This document shows, in pieces, positions 16,101 to 23,327 of a DNA stretch of 39,670 nt. The position numbers were made by a program, and so were the translations under genes. The notes under the pieces are model-generated. The model was not told where the DNA came from and did not search any database. It saw only the letters and a list, made by a program, of their open reading frames with translations. Source of the DNA: Candidatus Shapirobacteria bacterium (lineage in GTDB: Bacteria > Patescibacteriota > Microgenomatia > UBA12405); assembly GCA_009885205.1 (NCBI GenBank), contig VFLE01000046.1:1-39670 (forward strand), written 5' to 3'. The number at the start of each line of letters is the position of its first letter. Positions within the stretch are counted from its first letter, which is position 1.

Positions 16101-19100
16101 ATTCTAACTGAATCTGTTTCTGTTTTTAATTGTTTATTAACTTCTATACCTTTATCTTTAGCAGAAATTACATAGTCACCACGCTCAGGAACTGTATCTA
16201 TAATAACTTCATCTCCTTTTTCATCAACAAATCTAAATACAGGATCTTTTAATATATTGGCTAACTTTTCTTGTTCTTCATTAAAATCTTCAGTAGCTTC
16301 CATTACATCAACACTATCTCCTAATAAATAATCAAGTTCTTCACCAATGTCTGTAGTGCCTCTTCCTTCTACGAAATCTTCTCCGTCAAAGTCTAAATCA
16401 AATTTTTCATCTACTATACCTGCTCTTTTAAGAGCATTTCTCATCTTATTTAAAACCTGAGAGTTTATCCAACCATTTAAACTGTTGTTCTCTTTAACGA
16501 TGCCTTTTTTACCTTTGTAACCTTCTGCATCTTTAGCGTCTAATATTTCTTTAAACTCTTTAGAGTTTGGATCAAAACCTTTAGAAATTAAATCTTGTTT
16601 ATATTCTTCTCTTAATTCTAGAAACTCTTTATTAAAATTTCGTATATGAGGTAATAGTTCAGCTTGTGTTTCACGTACAAAATCCTCTTCACGGTCTTTT
16701 CTGTCTTTTTTAAAACCAGGTAAACTAAAAAATTTTTCTGACTTAGCTTTACCCCTTATTAAATATTCATACTCCTCAACTATATCCCACAGTAAAGGAT
16801 CTCTTTGACTGTTCATCTTTTGTGTAAATGTTTCTTTATTATAAGCATTGTCAACATCTCTCTTTATATCATCTGATGATTTTTTCTCTCCTGATCTTCT
16901 ATCACCACCTAAAGACGGTTTTACTTCACTACTACCAGAGCCTTGAGATACTACAATATTCTCACCAGTTTCTAATCTCAATGCTTCTTTGTCTATAAAT
17001 GCTTTTGATTGACCCAACGTTCTCATTGCACCTATACCAGGAATACCAAAATTACCAGTTGTAACACTTTTATTATAATCTTTTAGAAAATTGTATACAT
17101 CTCTACCGGATTTAAACTCTACTTTTCTAAGTCCTAAGTTCTGTAAGACTTGTCTGACTGTGTCTTTTAAACCAGTAAATACATTTTCATTGAACTGAAC
17201 AGAACCGTTACTAATAGCATCAGAATACAACGTTAAAACCTCTTCCCATGAATTACCCATGAGTTCACTTACTTTTTCGTCATATTGTCTTTTGTACTTT
17301 GGATCTTTTTGTAATTTTAAATCTTCGGCAGCAATTTTATCCATGTAAAAATTAGAATACTTATTGATTCTATCTCTAAATGCTTGCGGAAGAACTGTGT
17401 TCTCATCAGATACAGTCTTACTTATTTTTATTATTTCTTTATGTAATGCTTTACCTAATAGAATTTGAGATTCTGGACTATTTTTTAAAGTTTCATATAT
17501 TAAACCATGTAAAAACTCATGTTGTGCAACATCAGTAGTTCCACCTTTAATAGAAACATCTTCGTTTACAAATATAACTTTCTTACCTTTTACTATTTTA
17601 CTTGTATCTTTACCAGATTGATTCGCATATTTTGTAAGTAATACATCGTCAAGAAAGAATCCTCCTCTTTTAGAATTAGTATCAGCTTCATCTTCTGGCA
17701 TACCAACTACATCTATTAGATATTGTTTTATTTCAGCACTAGAACCAAAAGTCTGCATTTCTATATCTTTTATTACTTTCTTATCTATAGCTGCTTTAAT
17801 TAACTTATTTTTAGTCTCTAAATCATCTGCATAGTATAAATCATCAGCAATTTTTTCCTCTTTCTTTATCTTCTCATCTATCGATGGATGAAAAGCTTTG
17901 TCTAAAGATTCTTTCTCGTCTTTTAATTTTTGTATTTTATCTAAAGATCTTAAGATAGGCATAGCGGCTTTTGCGGACACACTTTTAGGCATCTTATTGG
18001 CATTGTTAGAATATATATCTACATCTGCTTTTAAGTTGTCTACTTCTTCTTTAGTGAAAACTTCTTTTTTGTAAAGATTATCTACTACTTGGTTGAATTC
18101 ATCTTTATTCTTAGATAAAGTACTCAAAGCTCTTAACTTATCAAGGTCTTCATTCTTTGCCTTAAAATTAGGAATTTTAGCTTTAGCCATTAATCCAGAT
18201 GATATAAATGAAATCATAGAGGTGTTCATGAAATCATCACCAGATATAGTTTCGTTCATTATCTTCCTACCAGCGTCTTTATTTGTAAGGGCATTTACAC
18301 CCATTGTTTCACCAGCTTGTTGTATATTTTCTTGAACAACTTCTTTTAATCCATCTTCAACAAATCCTGTAAGTTCTTTAGGTGCATTTTTTATTGCTGA
18401 ATTAAGATAATTAACAAATCCAGTCTTACCTTGTTTTTTAAATGTTTCTACAGCTTGTTTAACTGTATTTTTTAAAAATAATTTATTAGCGAGATTTGTT
18501 TGTGGATTTATTGGAGTAGTTATGGCATATAATATACCCATTCTTTCAGCCGCTACACCTGCTAATTCGTATGCTTCATCGTCATCAACACCAGACGCTT
18601 TAAGTTCTCTAAAAGTATCCTCTAACCCAGATGAATACCCCATACCACCTTGAGCAATCATAGTATAACCAAGATCTCTTTTAATAGGTAGTTTTTTCAT
18701 CATCTTAGATGAATAATTCATAAGTCCAAGAGAAGAACTAGGCAAAGGTCTAGGACCAAGTGCCATGGTTGCTTTACCAGCCATTGCTGCTCTACCAGCA
18801 CTTGCTACATAACCTAGATTTCCAACTGCTCCTGCTATAACTGATTGAAGTACCATGTCGGCAATAACACCTGTTGTAGTAACAGCAGCTCCTTGCGTAC
18901 TAAATATATAATCAGATTGTCCAGTCTTTGATTTACTTACTATCTCATCATATTGATTTTTATCTAATAAATCTGTTACTACTATATCATCATCAGCATC
19001 ATAAACATTTTCTTTTGCATCTACTAAGTAATTAGTACCATTAGATTTAGCAGTTTTTCCAGAAACATAACCAACGCCTCTAGTATTTGGTTTTAATAAC

Positions 19101-20335
19101 ATGTTTTCATCTGCTACTAATCTAGAACCTTCCGCTTGTGTATCAAGTCCAAGAACATCCATTGTTGTCGCTGTTGTATTTATTATTCTATCAGCAGACA
19201 TATTCCACGCATTCTTGGCTATTTTAACCGGCGTATCCCAACTCCAAAAGTCAGTTCCACCAGCTTTAGCCTCTTTATATAGTTTCTTATTCTCTAAATC
19301 TAACTCGTCCATCTTTTTTACATAAGTTGGAAAGTTTGTTTTATAGTAATCGTATAAAGCTCTATTGTCAAATAACTCGTTCTTCTTTATCTCTTTTTGT
19401 TCTCTTATTCCTTTGTATATTTCTTCATCTTGAGTAAGATCTTGTCTAAGAAAGTCCCTATTGTTCATGTCCTGCATGTATAGATCTAGTGCCTTCTTTT
19501 TAGACATCTCTCTAGCAAGGTCAATATCATAACCATGCATTATAGATCTACCAGAACCTTCAAATACTCCTTGTTCTTGTTTCTTTAATATATTCTTCTT
19601 CTGTCCGCTTTTATTCAACCAACCATCGAAGTTGTCTAAATTTACACCAGCTTTACTTAAAGCTTTAGTATCATAGTTGTTAGCAATAAAATTAACACTA
19701 GGTTCTTCTAGATCTTTTGCCTCTTCTATATTAAGTAAATTACCTTGATCACCTCTCTGTTTCTTCATATTTGAAGAATAGTATAGATACGGGTTTATTA
19801 AATCAATATCATTTAACTTTTGTTTTCTTTTTATATCACTTAATTGAATAAGTCTATTATTTTTTACAATAATATCTTTTGGTAAATTATCTTCTTCTTC
19901 TTCAAAAGTAGTTGGAGTAGTTTTAAAACCTTCTGATTTAAAACCTTTCATAGATTTAGGAAGAGGTTCTTGTGGTCTAATTGCCTTAGATTCTAGATCT
20001 TGACTTCTTTCTATTTTACGACTAGTAATCTTATTTAATCTATCAGTATAGTTTAAAAAAGGTTTTAGTTTTTCTTTTTCAGAAGGCGGAGCGATGAATC
20101 CTAATCGTTGTAAGTTTAAATCAGCTTGAGAACGTGCATCCCAAGAACCATCTGTTGATTCTGATACCAAACTCCTTGATTGTGTTTTTTTTACCGGCGC
20201 TACAACTGCACTCTTTGCACCGCCTTTGAACTTTTTTGCTCCTTCATTATTTAATAAGAATTGCATTTTCTCTAATTGAGAATATTTTGATATATCAACT
20301 GTTGATCCGTCCGGTAAAGTATATAAGTCTTCCAT
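10148..20335 (-). CDS. Giant polyvalent virion protein with metallopeptidase motif, 3395 aa
   Basis: About a quarter of the window and the last late gene. The N-terminal 450 residues are charged and low in structure. Residues about 480-525 and 700-718 are Gly/Ala-rich hydrophobic stretches. A zinc-peptidase-like signature VAQHEFLHG lies at 939-943, with a candidate third ligand in NSWEEVLTLYSDAI (E1031/E1032). Acidic, helix-rich linkers follow. IK[FY]SL-type motifs at 1683-1687, 1733-1737 and 2563-2567 bracket an 826-residue module containing ALWCTGQ (W2100). Near the C terminus TRSAVLQLLSAVNFIN (about 2980-3000), a hydrophobic ALQNIMFNALQNLVFAIMWG (about 3180-3200) and a strongly acidic DDDDDEEKKEK run occur. 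The SAVLQ-type C-terminal domain is typical of giant ejected phage proteins, so I infer it is packaged and injected. Enzymatic activity is unproven. Confidence 0.85.
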   Translation of the reverse strand: MEDLYTLPDGSTVDISKYSQLEKMQFLLNNEGAKKFKGGAKSAVVAPVKKTQSRSLVSESTDGSWDARSQADLNLQRLGFIAPPSEKEKLKPFLNYTDRLNKITSRKIERSQDLESKAIRPQEPLPKSMKGFKSEGFKTTPTTFEEEEDNLPKDIIVKNNRLIQLSDIKRKQKLNDIDLINPYLYYSSNMKKQRGDQGNLLNIEEAKDLEEPSVNFIANNYDTKALSKAGVNLDNFDGWLNKSGQKKNILKKQEQGVFEGSGRSIMHGYDIDLAREMSKKKALDLYMQDMNNRDFLRQDLTQDEEIYKGIREQKEIKKNELFDNRALYDYYKTNFPTYVKKMDELDLENKKLYKEAKAGGTDFWSWDTPVKIAKNAWNMSADRIINTTATTMDVLGLDTQAEGSRLVADENMLLKPNTRGVGYVSGKTAKSNGTNYLVDAKENVYDADDDIVVTDLLDKNQYDEIVSKSKTGQSDYIFSTQGAAVTTTGVIADMVLQSVIAGAVGNLGYVASAGRAAMAGKATMALGPRPLPSSSLGLMNYSSKMMKKLPIKRDLGYTMIAQGGMGYSSGLEDTFRELKASGVDDDEAYELAGVAAERMGILYAITTPINPQTNLANKLFLKNTVKQAVETFKKQGKTGFVNYLNSAIKNAPKELTGFVEDGLKEVVQENIQQAGETMGVNALTNKDAGRKIMNETISGDDFMNTSMISFISSGLMAKAKIPNFKAKNEDLDKLRALSTLSKNKDEFNQVVDNLYKKEVFTKEEVDNLKADVDIYSNNANKMPKSVSAKAAMPILRSLDKIQKLKDEKESLDKAFHPSIDEKIKKEEKIADDLYYADDLETKNKLIKAAIDKKVIKDIEMQTFGSSAEIKQYLIDVVGMPEDEADTNSKRGGFFLDDVLLTKYANQSGKDTSKIVKGKKVIFVNEDVSIKGGTTDVAQHEFLHGLIYETLKNSPESQILLGKALHKEIIKISKTVSDENTVLPQAFRDRINKYSNFYMDKIAAEDLKLQKDPKYKRQYDEKVSELMGNSWEEVLTLYSDAISNGSVQFNENVFTGLKDTVRQVLQNLGLRKVEFKSGRDVYNFLKDYNKSVTTGNFGIPGIGAMRTLGQSKAFIDKEALRLETGENIVVSQGSGSSEVKPSLGGDRRSGEKKSSDDIKRDVDNAYNKETFTQKMNSQRDPLLWDIVEEYEYLIRGKAKSEKFFSLPGFKKDRKDREEDFVRETQAELLPHIRNFNKEFLELREEYKQDLISKGFDPNSKEFKEILDAKDAEGYKGKKGIVKENNSLNGWINSQVLNKMRNALKRAGIVDEKFDLDFDGEDFVEGRGTTDIGEELDYLLGDSVDVMEATEDFNEEQEKLANILKDPVFRFVDEKGDEVIIDTVPERGDYVISAKDKGIEVNKQLKTETDSVRIEELKKDLRDLQRGLDLQNKEEPLTPEEKQELKSLKPTKAFNLTTGNVEYVFKAIIKKESPARIVARQVADEILRSPNVETLEFRNFKKLLADRSMVMMKRITFETGEGLESLMYNNWKLVYDVINNPVDEVTGQSSYASKKIPPYLKERNEKGEFQKVADINRAVFLQSFYSEEDAKKIIRKYNSVNPEEEISKFLDYEKLTTNAWFDRRTALRELFGDVMVLQEARRLLRNPDFIEQIGQEKPNLYNSLKDDVIRTQVLNDLAKGKSSSVKFSLEEEKRQGQYKLLNKTQLLKTQKALSEGIANNVYYGVDSMPVISDTIKFSLSEVLDQESDLISGVAVYKGYNKKYENNYKDIVKRPTDKLSDSNTIIIDNYFTSNKNYYVKVLQYSDTVDTTPGSLKLHTLKNYEEVEKEVVRRIIELIDSMNIPIGNTNGAINPFLIKDYTEDYIDRMLEKAINEGDQNYIDHFTALKNNDTYREEDIFKKQELQYESIQLLLESVWYRGDFKINFIDEEGENFEKIPTAAWHNGGYINNIKPGAEEWNEDATVKYEKPNGLKLNPFFAYLFLNDALSNRYISNPINQVVERKPFKRSQYNTTLTPIDSYNDEELIKKVFENYSHTELKNPAFIYGFLNMQKNEKYISDWENNRKVSDSDNKKIFKFDKSDKEENILSLNSLASRNINSNALWCTGQRSLGYATTHLTNGDFFIASDNDYKPSIAVRFEDRLNSGVGEVVGVEAGQSFKAEEIPLISEVFKLSNVKEKQDYIDSMDLAYSLLTDENEVDFKNNSKEKNTKLIKNVSSLNRGNLFRFELEVDSRQELEEKIRNIKRELRKLDLLEPIRNIREIIDSNFQIFINREDELDILKEQEEISQDEFKLDMDEEYITIGFQDGKLGSYDMPNLIKIDFVAFVNAYGFDAPNLTKGNKLDIQGKMMEGRAFLTLSDHIYYDLSIDASIDRNSDIDEFDTFWLSMDPINFHNGILSLVTTFDDQEKSMIDISSAINTQQIYLYGLASMIYLPKKINDLRLLIGEHNNSIPKEVELFGGESIGILHLDLTDSYITKKDKAIDFINMYQFSDNNVVDAVIDELKINIKEQLTDELKESILKSSIGSSSNEISVRVGIFDEDNEAAGGGYYYKTTVIKSNKENDSAIKYSLAETANAVISPLLSGLNLTQQSVIARDIDKAIMNGKLSKLAKNTEMDKLTAKLKKQTDPIEIKKVRQEMSDLFQADTVPFKVPRMSTSTDKAIATFIINKMAEGYNSFDFHVKKNADGPLTKQVLDALDANSKKIKQIAFRNSNLELTMNEIIEENKGIPKAEIFSEETAKNIGKGKKLDFAYLPPGDEDFEGLLYKLASGKGAMGEAQLEFFNENLIKPYSEAMTTLMVARQKMYGDWKDVITKQHKGIIKLLSQQTSYEGYTYDQAVRVYLWDKARYKIPGINNKDKFNLTDIVRTNPKLKDFANSVSLLSKQANGYVEPESNWSFGSILGDMNDIISKVNRAKYLQDWQNRADKIFSKENLSKIEAVYGGEYVKALKNMLGRLKSGTNRNPGANSKLLNWLNKSTANVMFLNTRSAVLQLLSAVNFINTSDNNIAQVALAFANQKQFWQDVKYLWNSPYLKDRRSGLMNDVAESEIAQLMDSQKGDDSINKYRRIVNWISTNGFIATRVFDAVAIAFGGSSFYRNRLNTYKKQGYTDEQAEKKTMSDFYQTSEKSQQSADVSKISANQASTTGRILLSFMNTPFQYSRIMKKAAIDIVKGRGSLANNVGKIVYYGALQNIMFNALQNLVFAIMWGDDDDDEEKKEKDSKQRITRTVNGIADNILKGMGMNYVALSVVKNALIKWYDTTGTPEGVYAPVLELLNISPMVGIKFRQILKGIKALEYNKEFNPEGDKVIPTKSIVEASSSFISVSTNIPVDRIYQKIQNIAGALDSQNEDWQRIAMIFGYSKQNLGIKDKEEDSGSATRGSSLKSPGLSGGGLKSPGLK

Positions 20336-20340
20336 TTTTT

Positions 20341-22152
20341 TTATTTTATTGATTTTTTGTATCTAGCAACATATTGTAAATCTGTTTCATTTGAATTTTG
20401 AGGATTTGCTTTCATCCAATTAGATACATTATCTTGTTGTTGAGCTTCACCAACTTTATCTTGTAATTTTTTAATCTCTCCCTCACCAGCTGTAAAATCT
20501 AATGCTAGTCTCGCTCTACTAGATGCTTTATTTAAATCATAATTAGTTAATGCTCTATAATCACCAGGTGATTGTTCATAATATATATCTGATTTAGGGA
20601 ATCTAGAATTAAAAGATTTTTTAACACTCTCTTTAGTTAATTTTCCAGATGCGATTTGATCTCCAAAAGTTAAAGAAGCGTTTTCTTTAATTGGTTCTTG
20701 AAGGAATTTTTTATAAAGATCATCAGTAGTAATGAATTTACTTGTACTTTTAGCTAATCTATTTAGATTTTGAGCATAATATTTTCTAGATCTATAGTTG
20801 TAAACTCCTGGCGCTTCACCTGGTTTCTTTTTCACTCCAACTCTTAAGTTATTGTAATATTCACCTCTGTAATCTTCATTTTCTTCTGAATCAAGAATAC
20901 CATTATCGTTCTTATCTAATTTATTAGTTCCAACACCGCCTCCGGTTTTCTCTGGTTTTTCTCTTTCAACTACTTTTGAAGTAGGATTCCAATATACAGT
21001 TTTATCACCTTCTTTTGTTTGTTCAAACTCTTTAGTCATTCCTTGAAATGATTTTTCAGTCAGTAAATCAGTTAGCATTTGTTTTTGTTCTGCTGTACTT
21101 CTAGCATTACCTTTTTCATCAACTTTAAATACTTTATCGTAGTATTGTGGTCCTTGACCTAAAGAATAATTTAATAGAACTTTTAAACTAGAAGGATTGT
21201 CAGCTGATAATATACCAGTAGCCGTTACATTTGATTTTTTACCTATTTCTTTTCTTATTACATCTTCTTGCAGTCTTTGACCTTCTGTAATTTCATATTT
21301 TCTAGTACCTACACTTGGCAGTTGAACTGTTTCATATTTTGGATTTAAAAAACCAGTATATACTTTACTATCTTTACCCATTATTGTTTCCCTGGCTTGA
21401 GTATAAAAAGTATCCATACTTTCAACAGGTAGTAGTAAACCATCACCTAAGTTTTCTTCTGCGTCTATATATGATTTAGTGTTTATAGGTACATTAAAAG
21501 TTCTACCATCAGCATGCTGTCCACTTGCTGTTACTATAAAACCATCTCCTTCATCATCTAGAGTTACTTTTAGACTAGAACTTTTATATAAAGGATTACC
21601 ATCAGTCATACCGCTCAGAGATTCCACAAAAGCAGTATTATCTAGTATTTCGTTATCATCTTTACCGTTAATAACATATCCACCAGGTATTCCAATAGTA
21701 GAAGCTTTTGCTTTTAATCTATAAGTAGCAGCAACACCACCTAATGATTTACCAGCTTTAGCAGCATTTTCAAGTGCATTGTCGGCATTTCTTATAGTAG
21801 TTAAATACTCTTGTCTTTTAGTTGCATTAGTTTCATTCAACAAAGATATTCTAGCATCTGCAGCATCTATTACTTTTTGCCGAATTATATCTTTTATCTG
21901 TTTATTTACTTCTGGATTTATAGAAGATTGTTTTTCAGACCATTTAGACAGTTTTTCATTGTAGTAAAGATCTGTTTCATTCTTTCTATCTTGAAGTTTC
22001 TGTAATGTTAGTTTTTGTTCTTTTTCTTCAGCGCGTCTTCTTTCACCTCTAGCGATTAAACCTTGAGCAATAGATTCACCTGCTCTAGCAATAGAACTTC
22101 CTATAGTATCTTCACCAGGTTGTATAATTGGTGGATTTTCATAATATCCCAT
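20341..22152 (-). CDS. Internal virion protein, 603 aa, with EF-hand-like loop
   Basis: A soluble protein with an N-terminal helical, charged region (GERRRAEEKEQKLTLQKLQ, residues about 36-54), a long helical section to about 150, a beta-rich middle (GGYVINGKDDNEIL; SSSLKVTLDDEGDGF), and a C-terminal low-complexity helical tail (DKVGEAQQQDNVSNWM). Residues 413-424 (DKNDNGILDSEE) match the 12-residue EF-hand/dockerin calcium loop with Asp/Asn at 1, 3 and 5, Gly at 6, a hydrophobic residue at 8 and Glu at 12. Its place between the small core protein and the giant protein, five bases from the latter, suggests an ejected core or cargo protein. No enzymatic domain recognised. Confidence 0.72.
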   Translation of the reverse strand: MGYYENPPIIQPGEDTIGSSIARAGESIAQGLIARGERRRAEEKEQKLTLQKLQDRKNETDLYYNEKLSKWSEKQSSINPEVNKQIKDIIRQKVIDAADARISLLNETNATKRQEYLTTIRNADNALENAAKAGKSLGGVAATYRLKAKASTIGIPGGYVINGKDDNEILDNTAFVESLSGMTDGNPLYKSSSLKVTLDDEGDGFIVTASGQHADGRTFNVPINTKSYIDAEENLGDGLLLPVESMDTFYTQARETIMGKDSKVYTGFLNPKYETVQLPSVGTRKYEITEGQRLQEDVIRKEIGKKSNVTATGILSADNPSSLKVLLNYSLGQGPQYYDKVFKVDEKGNARSTAEQKQMLTDLLTEKSFQGMTKEFEQTKEGDKTVYWNPTSKVVEREKPEKTGGGVGTNKLDKNDNGILDSEENEDYRGEYYNNLRVGVKKKPGEAPGVYNYRSRKYYAQNLNRLAKSTSKFITTDDLYKKFLQEPIKENASLTFGDQIASGKLTKESVKKSFNSRFPKSDIYYEQSPGDYRALTNYDLNKASSRARLALDFTAGEGEIKKLQDKVGEAQQQDNVSNWMKANPQNSNETDLQYVARYKKSIK

Positions 22153-22171
22153 ATCTTATTTTTTTTATATT

Positions 22172-22903
22172 TTATGCACCACCACTTGCAAAACCACCAG
22201 CAATACTACCAACAGCGCTTATAGCACCACCTATAGCAGCACTTTGAGCCTGTTTAGCCGCTGCTTGATTAGTTCTTGCTTGAGCTTCTTGTCCTGATAA
22301 TCTATTAAGTTTAGATATATCTCTAGACTCTTGTTCACCATATTGAAATTTAATACCTTCTGTTTCAGCTGCTTGTATTCTTTGTCCTTCACTAAACTGA
22401 ACTCCTTGAATTCTTTGAGCTTCAGCCATTTTCTGTTCTTGCATTTTAGCAGCGCCTTCTGCTTTCATTTTTTCATTATTAGACTCTTGTTGTTCAATAC
22501 TAGCTGACACACCTTTCTTACTTTGTAATGCCGCTTGAGCTAAAGCAGTAGCTCCACCAGCACCAGAGCCAGTAGATCTAATAGTATCTAAAGTATTAGC
22601 TAATGAAATATCAGTTTCTTCTGCTTGCATCTTAGCCGCTTGAGTTGCGACTCCTAGATTAGCAAAAGGATTACTTATCATACCACTAAGATCTTTAGCG
22701 ATTCCACTTAAGTCTTTTATGTTAGCATAAGGATTTGGAATAGCCTGTCTATTTGCTTCTATAGCAGCTATTTCACCTGCTTTTCTCGCTGCTTCATTCG
22801 CGTAACCTTTACCTGCTTGTTTAGCTTGGTTATTTTGAATCAATCCTCCTCCTACTGCAGCGGCTACTGCTACGCCTGCCGCTATTGCTGTTACTACTGC
22901 CAT
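22172..22903 (-). CDS. Internal virion / core protein, 243 aa
   Basis: An Ala/Gln-rich, nearly all-helical protein with hydrophobic Gly/Ala-rich ends (TAIAAGVAVAAAVGGGLI at the N terminus; IGGAISAVGSIAGGF at the C terminus) and long amphipathic helices between (AEAQRIQGVQFSEGQRIQAA). This architecture resembles T7 gp14-type internal core proteins, which insert into the outer membrane and help form the DNA ejection channel. It lies directly upstream of the 603-aa and 3395-aa genes, matching the gp14-gp15-gp16 order of T7. The call is from architecture and synteny rather than a motif. Confidence 0.7.
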   Translation of the reverse strand: MAVVTAIAAGVAVAAAVGGGLIQNNQAKQAGKGYANEAARKAGEIAAIEANRQAIPNPYANIKDLSGIAKDLSGMISNPFANLGVATQAAKMQAEETDISLANTLDTIRSTGSGAGGATALAQAALQSKKGVSASIEQQESNNEKMKAEGAAKMQEQKMAEAQRIQGVQFSEGQRIQAAETEGIKFQYGEQESRDISKLNRLSGQEAQARTNQAAAKQAQSAAIGGAISAVGSIAGGFASGGA

Positions 22904-22904
22904 A

Positions 22905-23312
22905 TTATGCTATTTTTTTTGAAATTTCGTAAGAAGGATTATCGTCTACCGTATATCCTAATTCTTTGTGCACCTTTAATAATCCCTTATTTCTACCTAC
23001 ACTCAATATTATTTTGTATCCTTGAGATACAGCTACGTCTTCTAATCCTTGAACTAAAAGTTTCAAAGCATCTACTCTATCGTCTTCCCTATATTCAGGA
23101 TCAGATACGATCCACTCTGTCCATGCAACCTTAGCGTTTGTAAGATACAAAAAACCAGAAGCAATAGATTTACCATGTTTTTCAATAATAAGTCCTCCTA
23201 AGCCTTCTAATGGCATTAAGTCTTTAGTTACTTCAGGCCAACCCCAGGCTTTCCACCATAGTTGCATTGTTTCCCAATCTGATTCTTGTAATGCTCTTGT
23301 TTTTAATTCCAT
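22905..23312 (-). CDS. GNAT-like acetyltransferase-fold protein, 135 aa
   Basis: The fold signature of GNAT is visible: TRALQESDWETMQLWW at the start (beta1-alpha1), GKSIASGFLYL (beta2-beta3), AWTEWIVSDPEYRED (beta4 leading to motif A) and IILSVGRNKGLLKVHKELGY (motif B, the 'N..a...y.k.GF' element). The acetyl-CoA pyrophosphate loop, normally R/Q-x-x-G-x-G/A, reads YREDDRVDALKLL here (74-86) without the glycines, so catalysis may be lost or altered. It sits one base from the core-protein gene inside the virion operon, as acetyltransferase-like genes do in several podoviruses. A structural or assembly role is possible. Confidence 0.75.
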   Translation of the reverse strand: MELKTRALQESDWETMQLWWKAWGWPEVTKDLMPLEGLGGLIIEKHGKSIASGFLYLTNAKVAWTEWIVSDPEYREDDRVDALKLLVQGLEDVAVSQGYKIILSVGRNKGLLKVHKELGYTVDDNPSYEISKKIA

Positions 23313-23327
23313 TTAATTTTATTTAAT

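Noticed and set aside
15900..16450. DFDGED in the giant protein (region of the DLDFDGEDFVEG segment), reminiscent of the DxDGD motif of crAss-like virion RNA polymerases.
   Set aside because: The last Asp is not in register (DFDGE), the surroundings are an acidic linker and no other polymerase motif was found nearby.
10089..19325. Several + strand open frames of 60-163 codons across the giant gene.
   Set aside because: They are antisense to a long gene with clear domain structure, are Leu/Ser/Phe-rich in the way expected of shadows of A/T-rich coding sequence, and have no leader or motif.
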